This document shows, in pieces, positions 1-10,438 of a stretch of DNA of 45,715 nt. The notes under the pieces were generated by a model. It had not been told where the DNA came from. It saw only the letters and a program-made list of their open reading frames with translations, and searched no databases. Each line of letters opens with the position of its first letter. Position 1 is the stretch's first letter. Both the position numbers and the translations under genes were made by a program. This DNA is from Thamnocephalis sphaerospora (lineage: Eukaryota; Zoopagomycota; Zoopagomycetes; Zoopagales; Sigmoideomycetaceae): positions 1 through 45,715 of the forward strand of contig KZ992477.1 of NCBI GenBank assembly GCA_003614735.1. The letters are read 5' to 3'.

Positions 1-1696
1 GGAATTTTGGCGGGATAGAAGGCGCACCAAGAGGCGCCAAACTTGGTCAACGAAGACGACACTGGTGATGTCGCGACCGTTGATAAGAGAGATTTGCCAC
101 GCCAACAAACGCAGAGGTGACAGCTTGGTTGATCGTGTAGAACAGTGCAGGCACGTTCAACAACAGTCACTCTGCAGCACTGCACACAGACAGCTGTGCG
201 TCAAACGCGTCACAGAACAGTGTAAAAGGCCGTGCGTTGAGACACGTCGACGAACCAAGCTGGCAAGCGTACCAGGCGGCTTTGCGGTGGATCTCCGCAG
301 CCAAACGAAAATCGGCAAGCGTAAAGCAAGGAACAAAGGTGCAAACAAACGAGTGACCGACACCGACGGTGATGGACGCAGACACTCGACAGTAGAGAGC
401 AGCAGAAGAGAGGAGAAAACAACAGATGAAATACTAGGTTGTAGCAGTAATAGAAGAGCTGTGCAAAAAGAAAGAAAAGAAGAAAGAAGCAGCGCGGTAA
501 GGTGCACCGACCGATGAAGGCAATAGCCGTAAAGTGTAGGCGATAAGATGGAAGGACGTTGACACGGGCAGCGGATGACTGCGCAGTGATGGCCACAGAT
601 GCTGGTGTATCAAAGCGGCGCAAAAAGTACGTATGGGTGCGCCTACACTAGCGTCAAGCCACAGCGCAGACGACGACTATTGCAGACAAGTGTAGACGAT
701 GGGAGGCTTGGGCGTGGCGACGTGAAGACACGAACGACCAGACGGGCCGAACGGATATGCGTCTGGAGCAGGGAGGAAGGCGGCGTTGCGCGCGGTCGGC
801 GTCAGTAGCAGGTCCGGTATCGAGGGGCAACGGCACTTACACGGATGAGCAGTACAACTGGAAGGCGGCTGCTCGTGCAACGCGTACGTAAGGCTGCTGA
901 CGTTCTGAGTGGTGGCGGCGACACTGGAAAGAGCGTCAGGGACGCTAAACTGTGCGCAAACAAATAGAAAGGCGAGACAAACTAGTGTGTGTGGAGAAGG
1001 ATGAGCAAACGAGTAGAAGGAAGACACAAGGCGAACGGGCGAGCGAGCGATTGGTGCCGAGAAGCGAGTTAACACAAATGCCGGGAATGCTTTTTTTGCT
1101 GATTGAACGGATGTAGTAAGACCGGGACAGTGCGAGCTGCAAGCGGAAGGCAGGCAGAACGCCAAGGAAGACGATGGCGGCGGCAGGAGCCGGCAACAGG
1201 CCAAGCGTGTCGACGGAAAAAGCGCTGGGCGTCAGCGCACGAACACAACGCGGCTTGTGCACAGCAAGTCAGGAGCAATCGCCGTCAGCACCCCACACGC
1301 ACACGCACGCGCATGCACCAAAGCAGACACGGTAGCCGGGACGGCAAATGAAAGCAGGCGAGCGTGTGAGCCGCAGACCGAGCAACGCAGACGAGCAATA
1401 CGGTGCAGTGTTACAGCACGGTACAGCCACGGAATGCACGCCACCAAAGTCTGTGCAATCGCGCGTAACAAGAACGGACCGAGTCCCCGACCACGTAGAG
1501 GCAAGCGGAGTACGTGGAGCGAGGCGGGATGAGCGTCAAGTGCGGCGGAGTGCAGCAGACGCCGAGACCGGAACGCAGTGTACGCCGCAGGCGCCAGGGC
1601 AAAGGGGCACAAGCAGCAAAAGGAAAAGGATAGCCAGAAGCGCTACACTGGAGCTAGCGACAGCAAACTCGCGGCCGAGCACGGATGTGACGAGAA

Positions 1697-1716
1697 AGAG
1701 AGAGAGAGAGAGAGAG
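1697..1716. repeat. (AG)10 microsatellite
   Basis: Ten perfect AG units inside the purine-rich stretch. Further imperfect GA runs lie at about 1918-1955. Confidence 0.9.
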
Positions 1717-2410
1717 GGGCCGGATAGGTATGGTAGGTGAACGCGGGGTGAGCGTGTGGGTGTAGCAGAGCAATGACCACCTGATGAACACAAACAGAAC
1801 CGACACGGCAACCGTGGCAGGCAGATGAGGAAAGTGTTGGCGAGTTTGGGAGGGAGGGTCGAGAAAGAGGAAAGCGGACAAAGCGACAAGGGAAGAGCAA
1901 AGCAAGCGTAGATGAGTGCGAGAGAGAAGGGAGGAGAGAGAGGGAGAGAGAGAGGGTAAGCGTGCAGTGCGGGCCTCCAAAAAGTCAAAGACCAGCCACA
2001 CACCTCAGCGTCAGAGATGGAGAGACAAGGAGTAGACGCAAAAGCAAGGAACAAAGTGAACACATCCACCCACACCTACAGGCTGAGACGATCCAGGATA
2101 AAGGGAGTAGGGAGCGATGTTGGGACAAGGCAAGGAGCGCCGCGAATGTCAAGGACACCTGGCAGCCGCAGCGAGCCGATGGCCCGCCTCTTTTAAAAGC
2201 GAACGCGACGACGCAGGAGCAAGAGACGATCGCGTCGGCAGTGCAGGCACGGCATGGAGCCAAGCAGCGTAGCGCCACAATGTGTAGCCGTGTGCTGCAC
2301 ACCCAATAAAGGCAAGCTAATCAAGTAGCTGGACGCCTCGTGGCGCCGCATCGGCCAGTATACGCAAACGCGGAGCGGCGCGGCGGGCGCGGTGGTATGC
2401 GTGTGTGTAT

Positions 2411-2460
2411 GCGTGTGTGTGCGTGTGTGTGCGTGTGTGTGCGTGTGTGTGCGTGTGTGT
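2411..2460. repeat. five perfect 10-bp tandem units
   Basis: The decamer GCGTGTGTGT is repeated five times without error, flanked by degenerate TG/CG units. It is a compound GT/GC minisatellite of alternating purine-pyrimidine type. Confidence 0.95.
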
Positions 2461-4588
2461 GCGCGCTTAGTCAGACCACGCCACTTCACGACCACGCCGA
2501 GAAGGACTGCGCAGCATGTCTATCCGAGCGCATATAGGATGTGCGCAAGGAAGGAGGGTTGTGATACCCGCAAAGGAGAGAAGCGCACGCACAATGACGA
2601 CAGCGCGAGCCACAGACGTACGTACGGCCGCGACAACGCCCAAGTGTCAATGGTGGCGGTCATGCACATCAGCTGGCGTCTATCGCGATGACCGTCACCA
2701 TGACGCATAGACAGTCGGAAAGGGCAGCCCATAGGACATGTGTTCCCAACACGGGAGCCGCGGTATTTACGCGTCGTCACGCCTGGGAACGTCCGGGCTG
2801 CCAAGAGAACGCGTCACCGCTCGACGGCACGCATGTGCCCACCCGTCTATCCACTTACCTGACGCTGCAAAGGCAATCGGTGCAATGTGTGCTTTCGAAC
2901 CGCGCAGCAATGTCGGCAAAAGACGGCTAGCGTGCGCGTGAGCGGTGGCAGAAAAAGAAGGCAGCCTAGGGCGAGGAGAAGAAGAAGAAGGAGAGGAGGA
3001 GGAGAAGGCAGACAAGATGGGCAGGCAAAAGCAGTAGGCGGGGCAGGGGAGCGCCCGGATCGTGGCGGATGGAAACGAAGCCGCAGACGGGCCGCCGGGC
3101 CAGAATACGCGGTATCAAACGGTCTACGCGCCAGGAAACCGGCGGGTCGTTGCCGCAGTACAGGGAAATGGGTACAGCGGTGGGGTTGGAGGCGGTAGTG
3201 GTGGCTGTGTAGGTGTGGGTGGCAGAGACGTTGCGGAAAGAGAGGCAACGACGGCGCAGGGGCACAGGCAGATGGCAGTACAGGCTCGTCGCCAACAGCG
3301 GCGGCGGCTGATTAAGACGGCAGGCGGTCCAGCCAAGCGTGCATACAGGGAGCCGACCAGTGTCTCAGCCGGCATCCCGAGGACCCTTGCGCGCTGGTGC
3401 TGTTCTACGCGCCGGCCAATCCGGTAGCAGGAAGCGCGCGCAAGAGCAGGTGAAGGGCGGGAAGCAAGCGGCGGAAAGAGCGTTCAGGACCGACAGGGGA
3501 TGAGCCTACTCCCGTGTGCCGTGCATGTGGCATGTACTTTCTATGCTCTCGGGCGAGCGGGCTGTCAAGCGGTCGCATGCGCAAACAGACTAATGATGAC
3601 GCCAGTGAAACAGACGGCTTTGCCAGCTGCCATCGTGGCTTTACCAGCAACGCTGCAGATGCGCCCAGCACACTGCGCAGTGTCGCCCAGCAGCATAATC
3701 GGCGCATCCGGCCGCCCCGTGTTCGCGTGCAACCACCGACATGGCCTGCTGGCCCAGCTGCGTCTACGCGCAGTCTAGACCGCCCAGCCAGCGTGACGGC
3801 CAGCTATGGTATTTGCACGGGCCGTGCGGGATTACGGCCGATTTAGTCCTGGCACAAGCGCTTGACCTTGCGCGTGCCTCTCGACTGGCACCCACAGTAC
3901 GGGCGTTGCGGTACAGGCCGTATGGGTGGACAAGCTCCAAAGTAAACTGCGTCCTCGTGGTGGAAACAGCGATGGACGTGCCAACCCTGTGCTGGGCCAC
4001 GGCGCATCTACAGCCTCAACCAGGATGCAGCGCAGTTTAAAATAGCGAGCACATGCTCGGCTTTGAGCAGGGCTCCCTCCTATCAATGCGTGCAATGTTA
4101 CCGATGACAAGCTATAAACGGGACAACCATCCAAAGACTCACATCAGCGCAAGCACATGCCAGCCGAAACTGTTTGCTCTGCGTTACTGACGGCTTTGCG
4201 CATGTGGCTTACCCAGTGTCTCGTGGTTGCTGTCGTATGGCACTGCATCTGCACGGCGGCGTCCGACTTTTCAATGACTGTCGGGTATCTCACCGACATT
4301 TTCAAGCGCCTGCGGGCCCATTGACATGGGTTGTTTCCAGTCTGATCAGCAGACTGCGGATGTTGCATCATACACATCAACGAGGCGACAAGACGCCGAT
4401 TTTAGACCACTGGTAAATTTCCCACAAATGCCTATTAGCTTTCCGTAGACTTGTGAGCACCCGGCGTGCAACCTGACTAGCAAACTCAAGGGTTTTATGT
4501 TGCAAGCAGTAAAAAAATGCCCAAAAAAGGCAATGCTGTGCTATAAAGTAGTGTATCATATTTCCTCCAATTTGAACCGCGCTTGTAT

Positions 4589-4670
4589 GACAGTTTGGCC
4601 GAGCGGTTAAGGCGGTGCCCTGCTAAGGCATTTCCCTTTGGGAGCGCAGGTTCGAATCCTGCAGCTGTCG
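4589..4670 (+). tRNA. tRNA-Ser (anticodon GCT)
   Basis: An 82-nt tRNA with a 7-bp acceptor stem (GACAGTT pairs with AGCTGTC, one G-T wobble) and G as discriminator. The anticodon loop CTGCTAA gives anticodon GCT at 4622-4624, which reads AGC and AGT serine codons. The variable arm is long and forms a TTCCC/GGGA hairpin, as expected for class II serine tRNAs. The internal pol III promoter is intact, with A box TGGCCGAGCGG at 4596-4606 and B box GGTTCGAATCC at 4649-4659. There is no intron and no encoded CCA end: the two C and A bases after the discriminator are not part of the stem. Confidence 0.97.
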
Positions 4671-4674
4671 CCAC

Positions 4675-4679
4675 TTTTT
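4675..4679 (+). terminator. RNA polymerase III T-run terminator
   Basis: Five T residues begin four bases after the tRNA discriminator, followed by a second T-run (4686-4689). This matches a normal pol III termination signal. Confidence 0.8.
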
Positions 4680-5293
4680 GCTGCTTTTACGTTTGTAATC
4701 TTTTTACACCTGAAACTAGGCGGATTGGGCTGCATGCTGATAAAACTGGACTGGGTAGCCCAGAGTAGGAGGAAAGTAGATGGAGCATGTACTGAGGTTG
4801 CGGGATTGGCCAGTAGCACTTGCTAGTACGGTTTGATCTGGAGAATCAAGGCCAAGCCAATGTAGACAGATGTGGATCTCGTCTTGTCGTGCAAATTAAT
4901 GATCCTTTTTTTATGCAACGATGCAAAACACGGCAGCGTGCAGTCCAAAGATGGTTCGACTAGACTAGCGTATATATCTACATACATGGTGGCCAAAGAT
5001 TCGCACTGGTTTCTCGCAAGGGCGTTTGCTGGATGCAAGTCTGGATCTTTAGCGGTACTGTTTGCCCACGACAGGGTAAAAGATACGCGATCAGCCTCTG
5101 ACCAGACCACACGATCAAGTGGTCAAGGGCCCGACTACGGCAAAGGTGGAGCACAGGAAAGAATAAACGGGGTTTATCAATGGTCCGGCCGGCAGCATGC
5201 CGGTCATGAAATGGTACGCGCACCGGCAGAGTATCGGTATCAGTGGGCATGCCAGTTGCTGTGCGGAGCGGTACAGTGGAGACGGCGCGACAT
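4680..5293. other. intergenic, no gene seen
   Basis: This lies between the tRNA and the stop codon of the minus-strand membrane protein, so its right part is that gene's 3' flank. Open frames exist on both strands (for example 4872-5297 on +) but none shows family resemblance, and codon use is unlike the neighbouring genes. Confidence 0.5.
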
Positions 5294-6122
5294 CTAAACA
5301 CGGCGTGCCGACTTGAGCAGCGCGTTGATGTCCTTTTCAATGTCCACAATGCGACCACGCCACGCGTACTGGTTCTCCTCGTTGGAATCCTACCCATGTG
5401 CAGCAAGATAGGTCGCCATTCGTTAGCACACTGGCAGCCATGCTACCGCCAACATTGCAAATGCGTACCATCAGCGTGCGCATCTCCTGGCGCAGCTGGT
5501 TCAACGCCTCCTCCGTCACCGACTGGTTCTCCAGACGGCGAAGTGTTGCCTCCACAGCCTCGATCTTGCGCGCGTAGTCGCGTACCTATAGTGCACCACA
5601 GCCATATTCATGATTGCCACCACCATCGTTAGCATTATGCGGTCGAGTGGTCGGCGTAGAGCACGGAGACGAAAACGACAACATGCTCGGAGTGACACGA
5701 CACCATCCTATGCTAGCTCCGCTCGCCCGCCTGCCGCCTTTGGTCTTTACCTTGCGTGTGGACGACTCGAGCTCCTCTACCGACTCGAGCAGCGTGCGCG
5801 ACGCATAGCGATAGTCGTCCAGAAATTCATACCAGCCAACTGCGCCGACAATGGTGCCACCCAGTAGGAATCCAATCAAACTGTGTGGTGCCGCCCATTT
5901 CATCAGGTGGCTGGTCAGTGCCGCTGGCCTTTCTCAGCCGCTTGCCTGTAAGGCCACCTACCCAGAGCCAAACTGGCTACGGCTCTTTTTCCCCGAGTGC
6001 GATGCCTTGACCGAGGTGGACACTGTGCTGGAGGACGGCGTGGAGGACGCGGTGCTGACCGACACAAAGCGCCGCTGAATCAGAGGCCGCAGCACGGCGC
6101 GACGCAGCAGCGTAGGATTCAT
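5294..6122 (-). CDS. mitochondrial-type membrane/coiled-coil protein
   Basis: Four exons encode 177 residues: 6122-5962, 5910-5751, 5585-5469 and 5389-5294, with all introns GT-AG and phases matching. The N-terminus (MNPTLLRRAVLRPLIQRR) is rich in Arg, Leu and Ser and lacks acidic residues, like a mitochondrial targeting peptide. A hydrophobic helix follows at about residues 60-78 (IGFLLGGTIVGAVGWYEFL). The rest is charged heptad-like sequence (for example VEATLRRLENQSVTEEALNQ) typical of a coiled coil, ending in KSARRV. This build (short presequence, one helix, coiled coil) resembles small fungal inner-membrane proteins, but I cannot name a family. Its start lies 338 bp from the start of the divergent Oca6-like gene. 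Exon structure is fairly sure; function is inferred from layout only. Confidence 0.75.
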
Positions 6123-6460
6123 GGTACAGACACGGATGGCGGCAGCGGCAGCAGCAGAGTAGGATCGGGCGCGATGGCGTGGATCCACGGCGACAGTAGC
6201 GACAGCAGCAAGGGAGAAGGGGTGACGACGATACGCTTGTGCCTGCTGGCTGGCCGCGTTGCCGGCGCATCCGTCAGCGTCGCCTCTGGTCGGCTGAAAC
6301 TGTACAGTTCGATGGCCAGTGAAGGCGCGTAGTCACGTCAGCTGCTTGCATACAACCCGCTCGTCTTCTCGTTGGTCTAGCGTCAACGATACGTATATAC
6401 GCACGCACACCCGCTTCTCTTTCAGTCAGTCTAGCACGCCTGCAGACGACGACAGCTGTA
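6123..6460. promoter_or_regulatory. divergent promoter region
   Basis: These 338 bp separate the start codons of the minus-strand mitochondrial-type protein and the plus-strand Oca6-like protein, so both promoters must lie here or overlap the first exons. I see no clear TATA box; short pyrimidine runs lie just upstream of the plus-strand ATG. Confidence 0.5.
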
Positions 6461-7970
6461 ATGGGCGACTACCTGACGCCGCCGCTTATACCACCCTTTC
6501 GCTTTGCGGTGGTGGAGGGCAACGTTTTCCGCGGTGCCTACCCGAAAGAGCGCTGCTTGCGCTTTATGAAACGGTACTGGCGCCTCATTGTCCGGACGCG
6601 GCTTCATCTGCGCTGACCTGTGTCTGGGCCGGCCGCATCGCTACGGCCACGTGCTGTAACCAGATTACAGCTGCGAACCTGGATTGCGCTGACGCCCGAG
6701 CCGCCTGCCGAGCATGTAGCGCGCTTTTGCGAGGAGGAAAACATCAACTTGGTGCACATCAAGGTGGCCAAGCCCAAGGAAAGCGTGACGCTCTCCTTTT
6801 CGCGGGTAACGCGGATTCTCCAGGTAGACTATGTGCAGGGAATACGCGGACGTCGTTGCGTGTGTGGATGCCTAACGGTGCGGCCGTGATAGATGCTAGT
6901 GGATGTGGCAAATCTGCCGGTTTATATTCACTGTCTGGACGGTACAAGCGTAACAGGCCTGGCGGTGGCCTGTCTGCGTCGACTGCAGCTGTGGGATATG
7001 CGACACACGCTTGCCGAGTTTAGTCGGTAGGTAGACATGTATGGCGTGGCTGCGATGGCCTTGATGCGCTAACCGGCGCATGTCGGCAGCTTTGCGTCGC
7101 TGGAAAGTGAGGAAGAAACCTTTCTGGAGCGTTTTCACGGTGACATGGTCGTTCCAGACCAGCCGCTGCCCGAATGGCTGTGGGACTCTGGACGACTGCC
7201 GCTGGAGCGGCACCCGGCACTCCCCAAACTTCGCTTTGAGCGGATAGAGCGTGAGCGCGAAGCACGGGCACAGGCCGCCAAAGAGGCACGCGAGGCTGCC
7301 AAAGAGGCCATGCGCCGTCGCATCAATGGTGGGTGTCGTGCGCTGGTGCTGCCGTTATAACCGAGCCTCACTCGTGTGCCCTTGCTTAGCGGAGCTGCTG
7401 CGCGAACCAAATCTGTCTCCAACAAACGATATACTAAACGGCGGATCGTCCATCCTTTCTGGCGGCAGCGGTCCGTTGACCGGTGTTGGCCTGTGGACTG
7501 TAGACGAGACGCCGTCGGTCTCCTCGACATCAGGATCCACGGCAACAGCAACCACCGGTGGTCACGCAATGCCGATGGTGTCGCCAATGCTGACGACCGC
7601 TAGCGCTAGTGCGATGAGCATTGGGGATGGAGCAGGCGGACTGTCCACGACGACGACGGCAAACGCGATCGGTGGCGGCGAGAGTATGGTAGGAGCCAGA
7701 GGTCTATCGACCACCAGCACAAGTCTATCCAACACAGCGCAGGCCGTTGTGGGGGCTACCATGACAGCCGGTGCATCATTCAGTAATGCAAGCACCGTTA
7801 GCACAACGACACCAGCAGGCGGCCGCAGCACCAGCGCCACGAGCCCGGTGCCTATTACAGGGGGTAATCCGCTCGACGAAGAAGCTGTACGATACGACGA
7901 GTTTACAGGACGTCGGTCACTATCGCGCACGCTTTCCTCGCTGGCGCTGGAAGTACTGGACGCCGACTAG
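6461..7970 (+). CDS. OCA6: Oca6/Siw14-like tyrosine phosphatase-family protein
   Basis: Five exons (6461-6573, 6664-6823, 6893-7026, 7090-7328, 7390-7970) give 408 residues. The N-terminal 150 residues match the fungal Siw14/Oca family, with VVEGNVFRGAYPKERCLRFM near the start, LTPEPP, FCEEENINLVHI and the loop YIHCLDGTSVTG. The loop cysteine is residue 105, but the arginine of the usual HC-x5-R signature is replaced by Val111. From memory yeast Oca6 also lacks this arginine, so the protein may bind phosphorylated ligands rather than hydrolyse them; related Siw14 acts on inositol pyrophosphates. A charged helix rich in KEAREAAKEAM (about 205-230) joins a Ser/Thr/Ala/Gly-rich, probably disordered tail of about 190 residues, far longer than in yeast. 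It is convergent with the FKBP/TPR gene, 163 bp away. Confidence 0.85.
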
Positions 7971-8133
7971 GCACACACGTTGCTCCGACGATCCTTGCAG
8001 GCCGCGCGCACACACTTGTCTAAAACGACACATAGATGGGTATACATACATTTTCCAATGACCTATACATACAGTGCAGGGCTAGATGGCGAACTAGTAA
8101 TGCGATGGCGCGAAGACGGCGGGTACGCGTTCA

Positions 8134-10438
8134 TCACCAGAAGCCACGGCCAAATAGTTTTCGTGCCCGGCTCACTTCGGTTTTCTCTGCGCTCTGCAGT
8201 TGCTGGAAAGTATGCTGCAACTCTGTGCTGCGAGGTTCGCCATTACTGCATCCGCCATCCACCGCATCGATAGCCTCTTCGTCCTCTTCTTCTTCCTCCT
8301 CCTCCTCTTCCTCGTCGGTTGCCGTGAGATTACTATCGTATCCGTGGCTTGCACGCCTGCTAAATCCAGCACCGCAGCCGTTGTAATGCGGTTCCTGCAG
8401 ACTCGAGGAGGAGGAGCTGTGGCCGTAGATGCTGTAGACCTCGCCTTCCGCACCGGCCATGGCCCTAGCCATGTGGGCGGCGGCGGCGACAGCGGCCAGA
8501 TCTTCGCCGTCTTCCTCCAGCAGGCCAATGCAATTGGCACCTGCATCGGTGCGTCCGTTGGGCAACATGATCACCGTGGTGTGTCCATCGGCCCCATGGC
8601 TCGCCTGGATGGCTAGACCTGCTGGCGCTGCCTCGCTCATGCGGCGACCGCGGCGACGCAACTCTGCCATCATAAGAGATCGCGCTGCCTCGAGATCCTC
8701 GCGAGCGCGCGGCAAATCTTCTCCCAATGCAATGCGCGCGGTGGCTCGTCGATAGTGCGCCTTGGCATTGCCGGGACGTCGTGCCAACACAGTGTCACAA
8801 TGCTGGATACACTGGGCGTAGCGACGCAGTTTGAGAGCACATGCTGCCAGATTAAGCTGGCAAGCATGACGGATGTCGTCGGGACTTTCATCCTCCTGGA
8901 CTTCTGGCCCGTTGCCAGTCTCTTGCGCTTGGGCATCAGCGCACACTTCTGACGGTGCCTCTGCCCGGACAGGAGTAGCATGATCGTCAGGCATCGGCTC
9001 CAGCAGCGTCAGACACATTTCGTAACGCGCCGTGGCGCCCATCCAGTCGCCCTCCTTGTACAGCTGATTACCCTCTTGACGAAGGACAACGGCATGGCGC
9101 TGGCGCCGTAGTGCAGACCAGCGCCACCACGGCTCCTCTGAACCTGCAGCGGGCGGGCGGTGCTCGAGCATGTGAATATGTAGTTCGAGCGGCATGGTCT
9201 CCAGGTCATGCATCAGCGACGCGTCCACCGGATCTAGCGACCGCCGACGCAGGTGCTGATGCTGGTGCAGACAGGAAAGCGACGAACCGGGCAGTAGCGG
9301 AGTGGTGTGAGCGCTCGAGTTGCGCCGCTGGTGAGCACCGTTGGCGGTTAGACTGCCACGTCGACTGGTAGAGTGCGAATCCTGGAGTCGGAGCGCACGT
9401 TCCAGCTGCGAAAATCCCTGTCACATGCCAAACAGGATGGTTAACGTTGGCCTTGATGTGGCCGTAACGATACGCAGCGCTTACCTCGGTACACTCACGC
9501 CGAAGCAGAAAGCGTGCCTGCTCGCCGACACGCATGGAGCGCACGGCTAGTTCGAGCGCCGAAGCAGCAAAGCCACGGCCCACACGCAGCTCAAACGGAC
9601 GTCCATGCGGCGTGCTGCGCGTGTCCCGCACCAGCTCGCGCACAATCACGCGCTCGTCCGCGGGCGGCTCGCTATCCTCATCTTCGTCATCCTCCAGATC
9701 AGACGCATCGTCGGGTACGAGCGTCTCGCACATGGTGATCTCATCTTCCTTGGGGGCTAGCGGATAGGACGCGTCATACCCGGCCGCTCCGTGCTCCGAA
9801 AGAAGATGCGTTGCCATAAGAGGCGGCTGCATCGGCGATGTCGGTATTTCCACCGATGGGAACGTGGATGGTTCCGTGGCAAAAGCTTCCATGCGCCTGC
9901 GCAGCGTTTCCACTGCATCCTCCATCGTATCGCCATTCTCTTCGTTTAGCGTGGTGTCGTCAACGTCCTCTTCATCTTCTGTTGCTCCAACCCCATTCTC
10001 GATGTGGGATCTGTGGTCGGCACGATCGCCATGTCCGCCGTCAGCAGGGCGTTCATGGTGCTGATTCATCATTTTCAAATCTGCTTCTGCTTCTTCCGAC
10101 ATTCTCCTGTCGCTCACAATACCCGGACGTAGCGTATAGAGGGTAAAATGGAAAACAGCCAGCGCGTCATCTTCCCACAAGGCAGGCGACAATGATTCTG
10201 CTGTGGCATGCCGTGTGCTGCGGCTGGCGTGGTCAGGTTCCAGCAATGGGTCACCATCATGGCCGGGCACATCAACCGTCTTGAGAATGCCATCTTCAAG
10301 CAGTGCCGAGGATGTTGTGGGTGTGGGCGATACCGAACGCGACAGGCTGTTTCCATAGTCGCCTGGCACCGACAGCATGCTGCTGGCGCTGTGCGGTGCA
10401 CGGATGCCGTAGCCTTCCGGCCGAGTCTCCAGAATCAT
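8134..10438 (-). CDS. FKBP-type/AIP-like protein with TPR domain
   Basis: Two exons (10438-9485 and 9417-8134, intron 67 bp) encode 745 residues. GILKTVDVPGHDGDPL at about 50 and AVFHFTLYT at about 95 resemble the first strands of an FKBP fold. About 155 acidic, low-complexity residues follow before the fold resumes with GRPFELRVGRGF and MRVGEQARFLL (262-318). The second exon has two or three TPR helices (LRQEGNQLYKEGDWMGATAR, and HYRRATARIALGEDLPRARE near residues 425-565). A long acidic, glutamate-rich tail ends in RKLFGRGFW. Architecture is like AIP/FKBP8 proteins, which act as Hsp90 co-chaperones through the TPR; most residues of an active prolyl isomerase pocket are not evident. I chose ATG 10438 because the open frame upstream of it is pyrimidine-derived Leu/Ser/Cys sequence, typical of a leader. 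Exon 1 contains stretches of Asp/Glu that may be disordered. Confidence 0.85.

Larger units (their letters stand above)
1..4588. other. gene-poor, purine-rich (+) region
   Basis: I see no convincing gene here. From about 100 to 3450 the + strand is strongly purine-rich (many GA, GGA and AGA runs), so the minus strand is pyrimidine-rich. Other genes in this window, for example the FKBP/TPR gene at 8.1-10.4 kb, have a sense-strand pyrimidine-rich leader. The stretch could therefore be the promoter and 5' leader of a minus-strand gene beyond the left edge; this is inference. A frame at 3514-3846 (+) has coding-like codons and a Cys-x2-Cys pair near its start, but no partner exons could be found. 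From about 4.4 kb the sequence becomes AT-richer up to the tRNA. Confidence 0.5.

Noticed and set aside
2193-2495. Open frames encoding Thr-His or Val-Cys repeats
   Set aside because: They are translations of the GT/GC tandem repeat in different frames, not a gene.
6664-6670. Acceptor at TTACAG in the second exon of the Oca6-like gene
   Set aside because: It breaks the frame; the CAG seven bases earlier gives the correct phase and the family-like KRLQLRTW.
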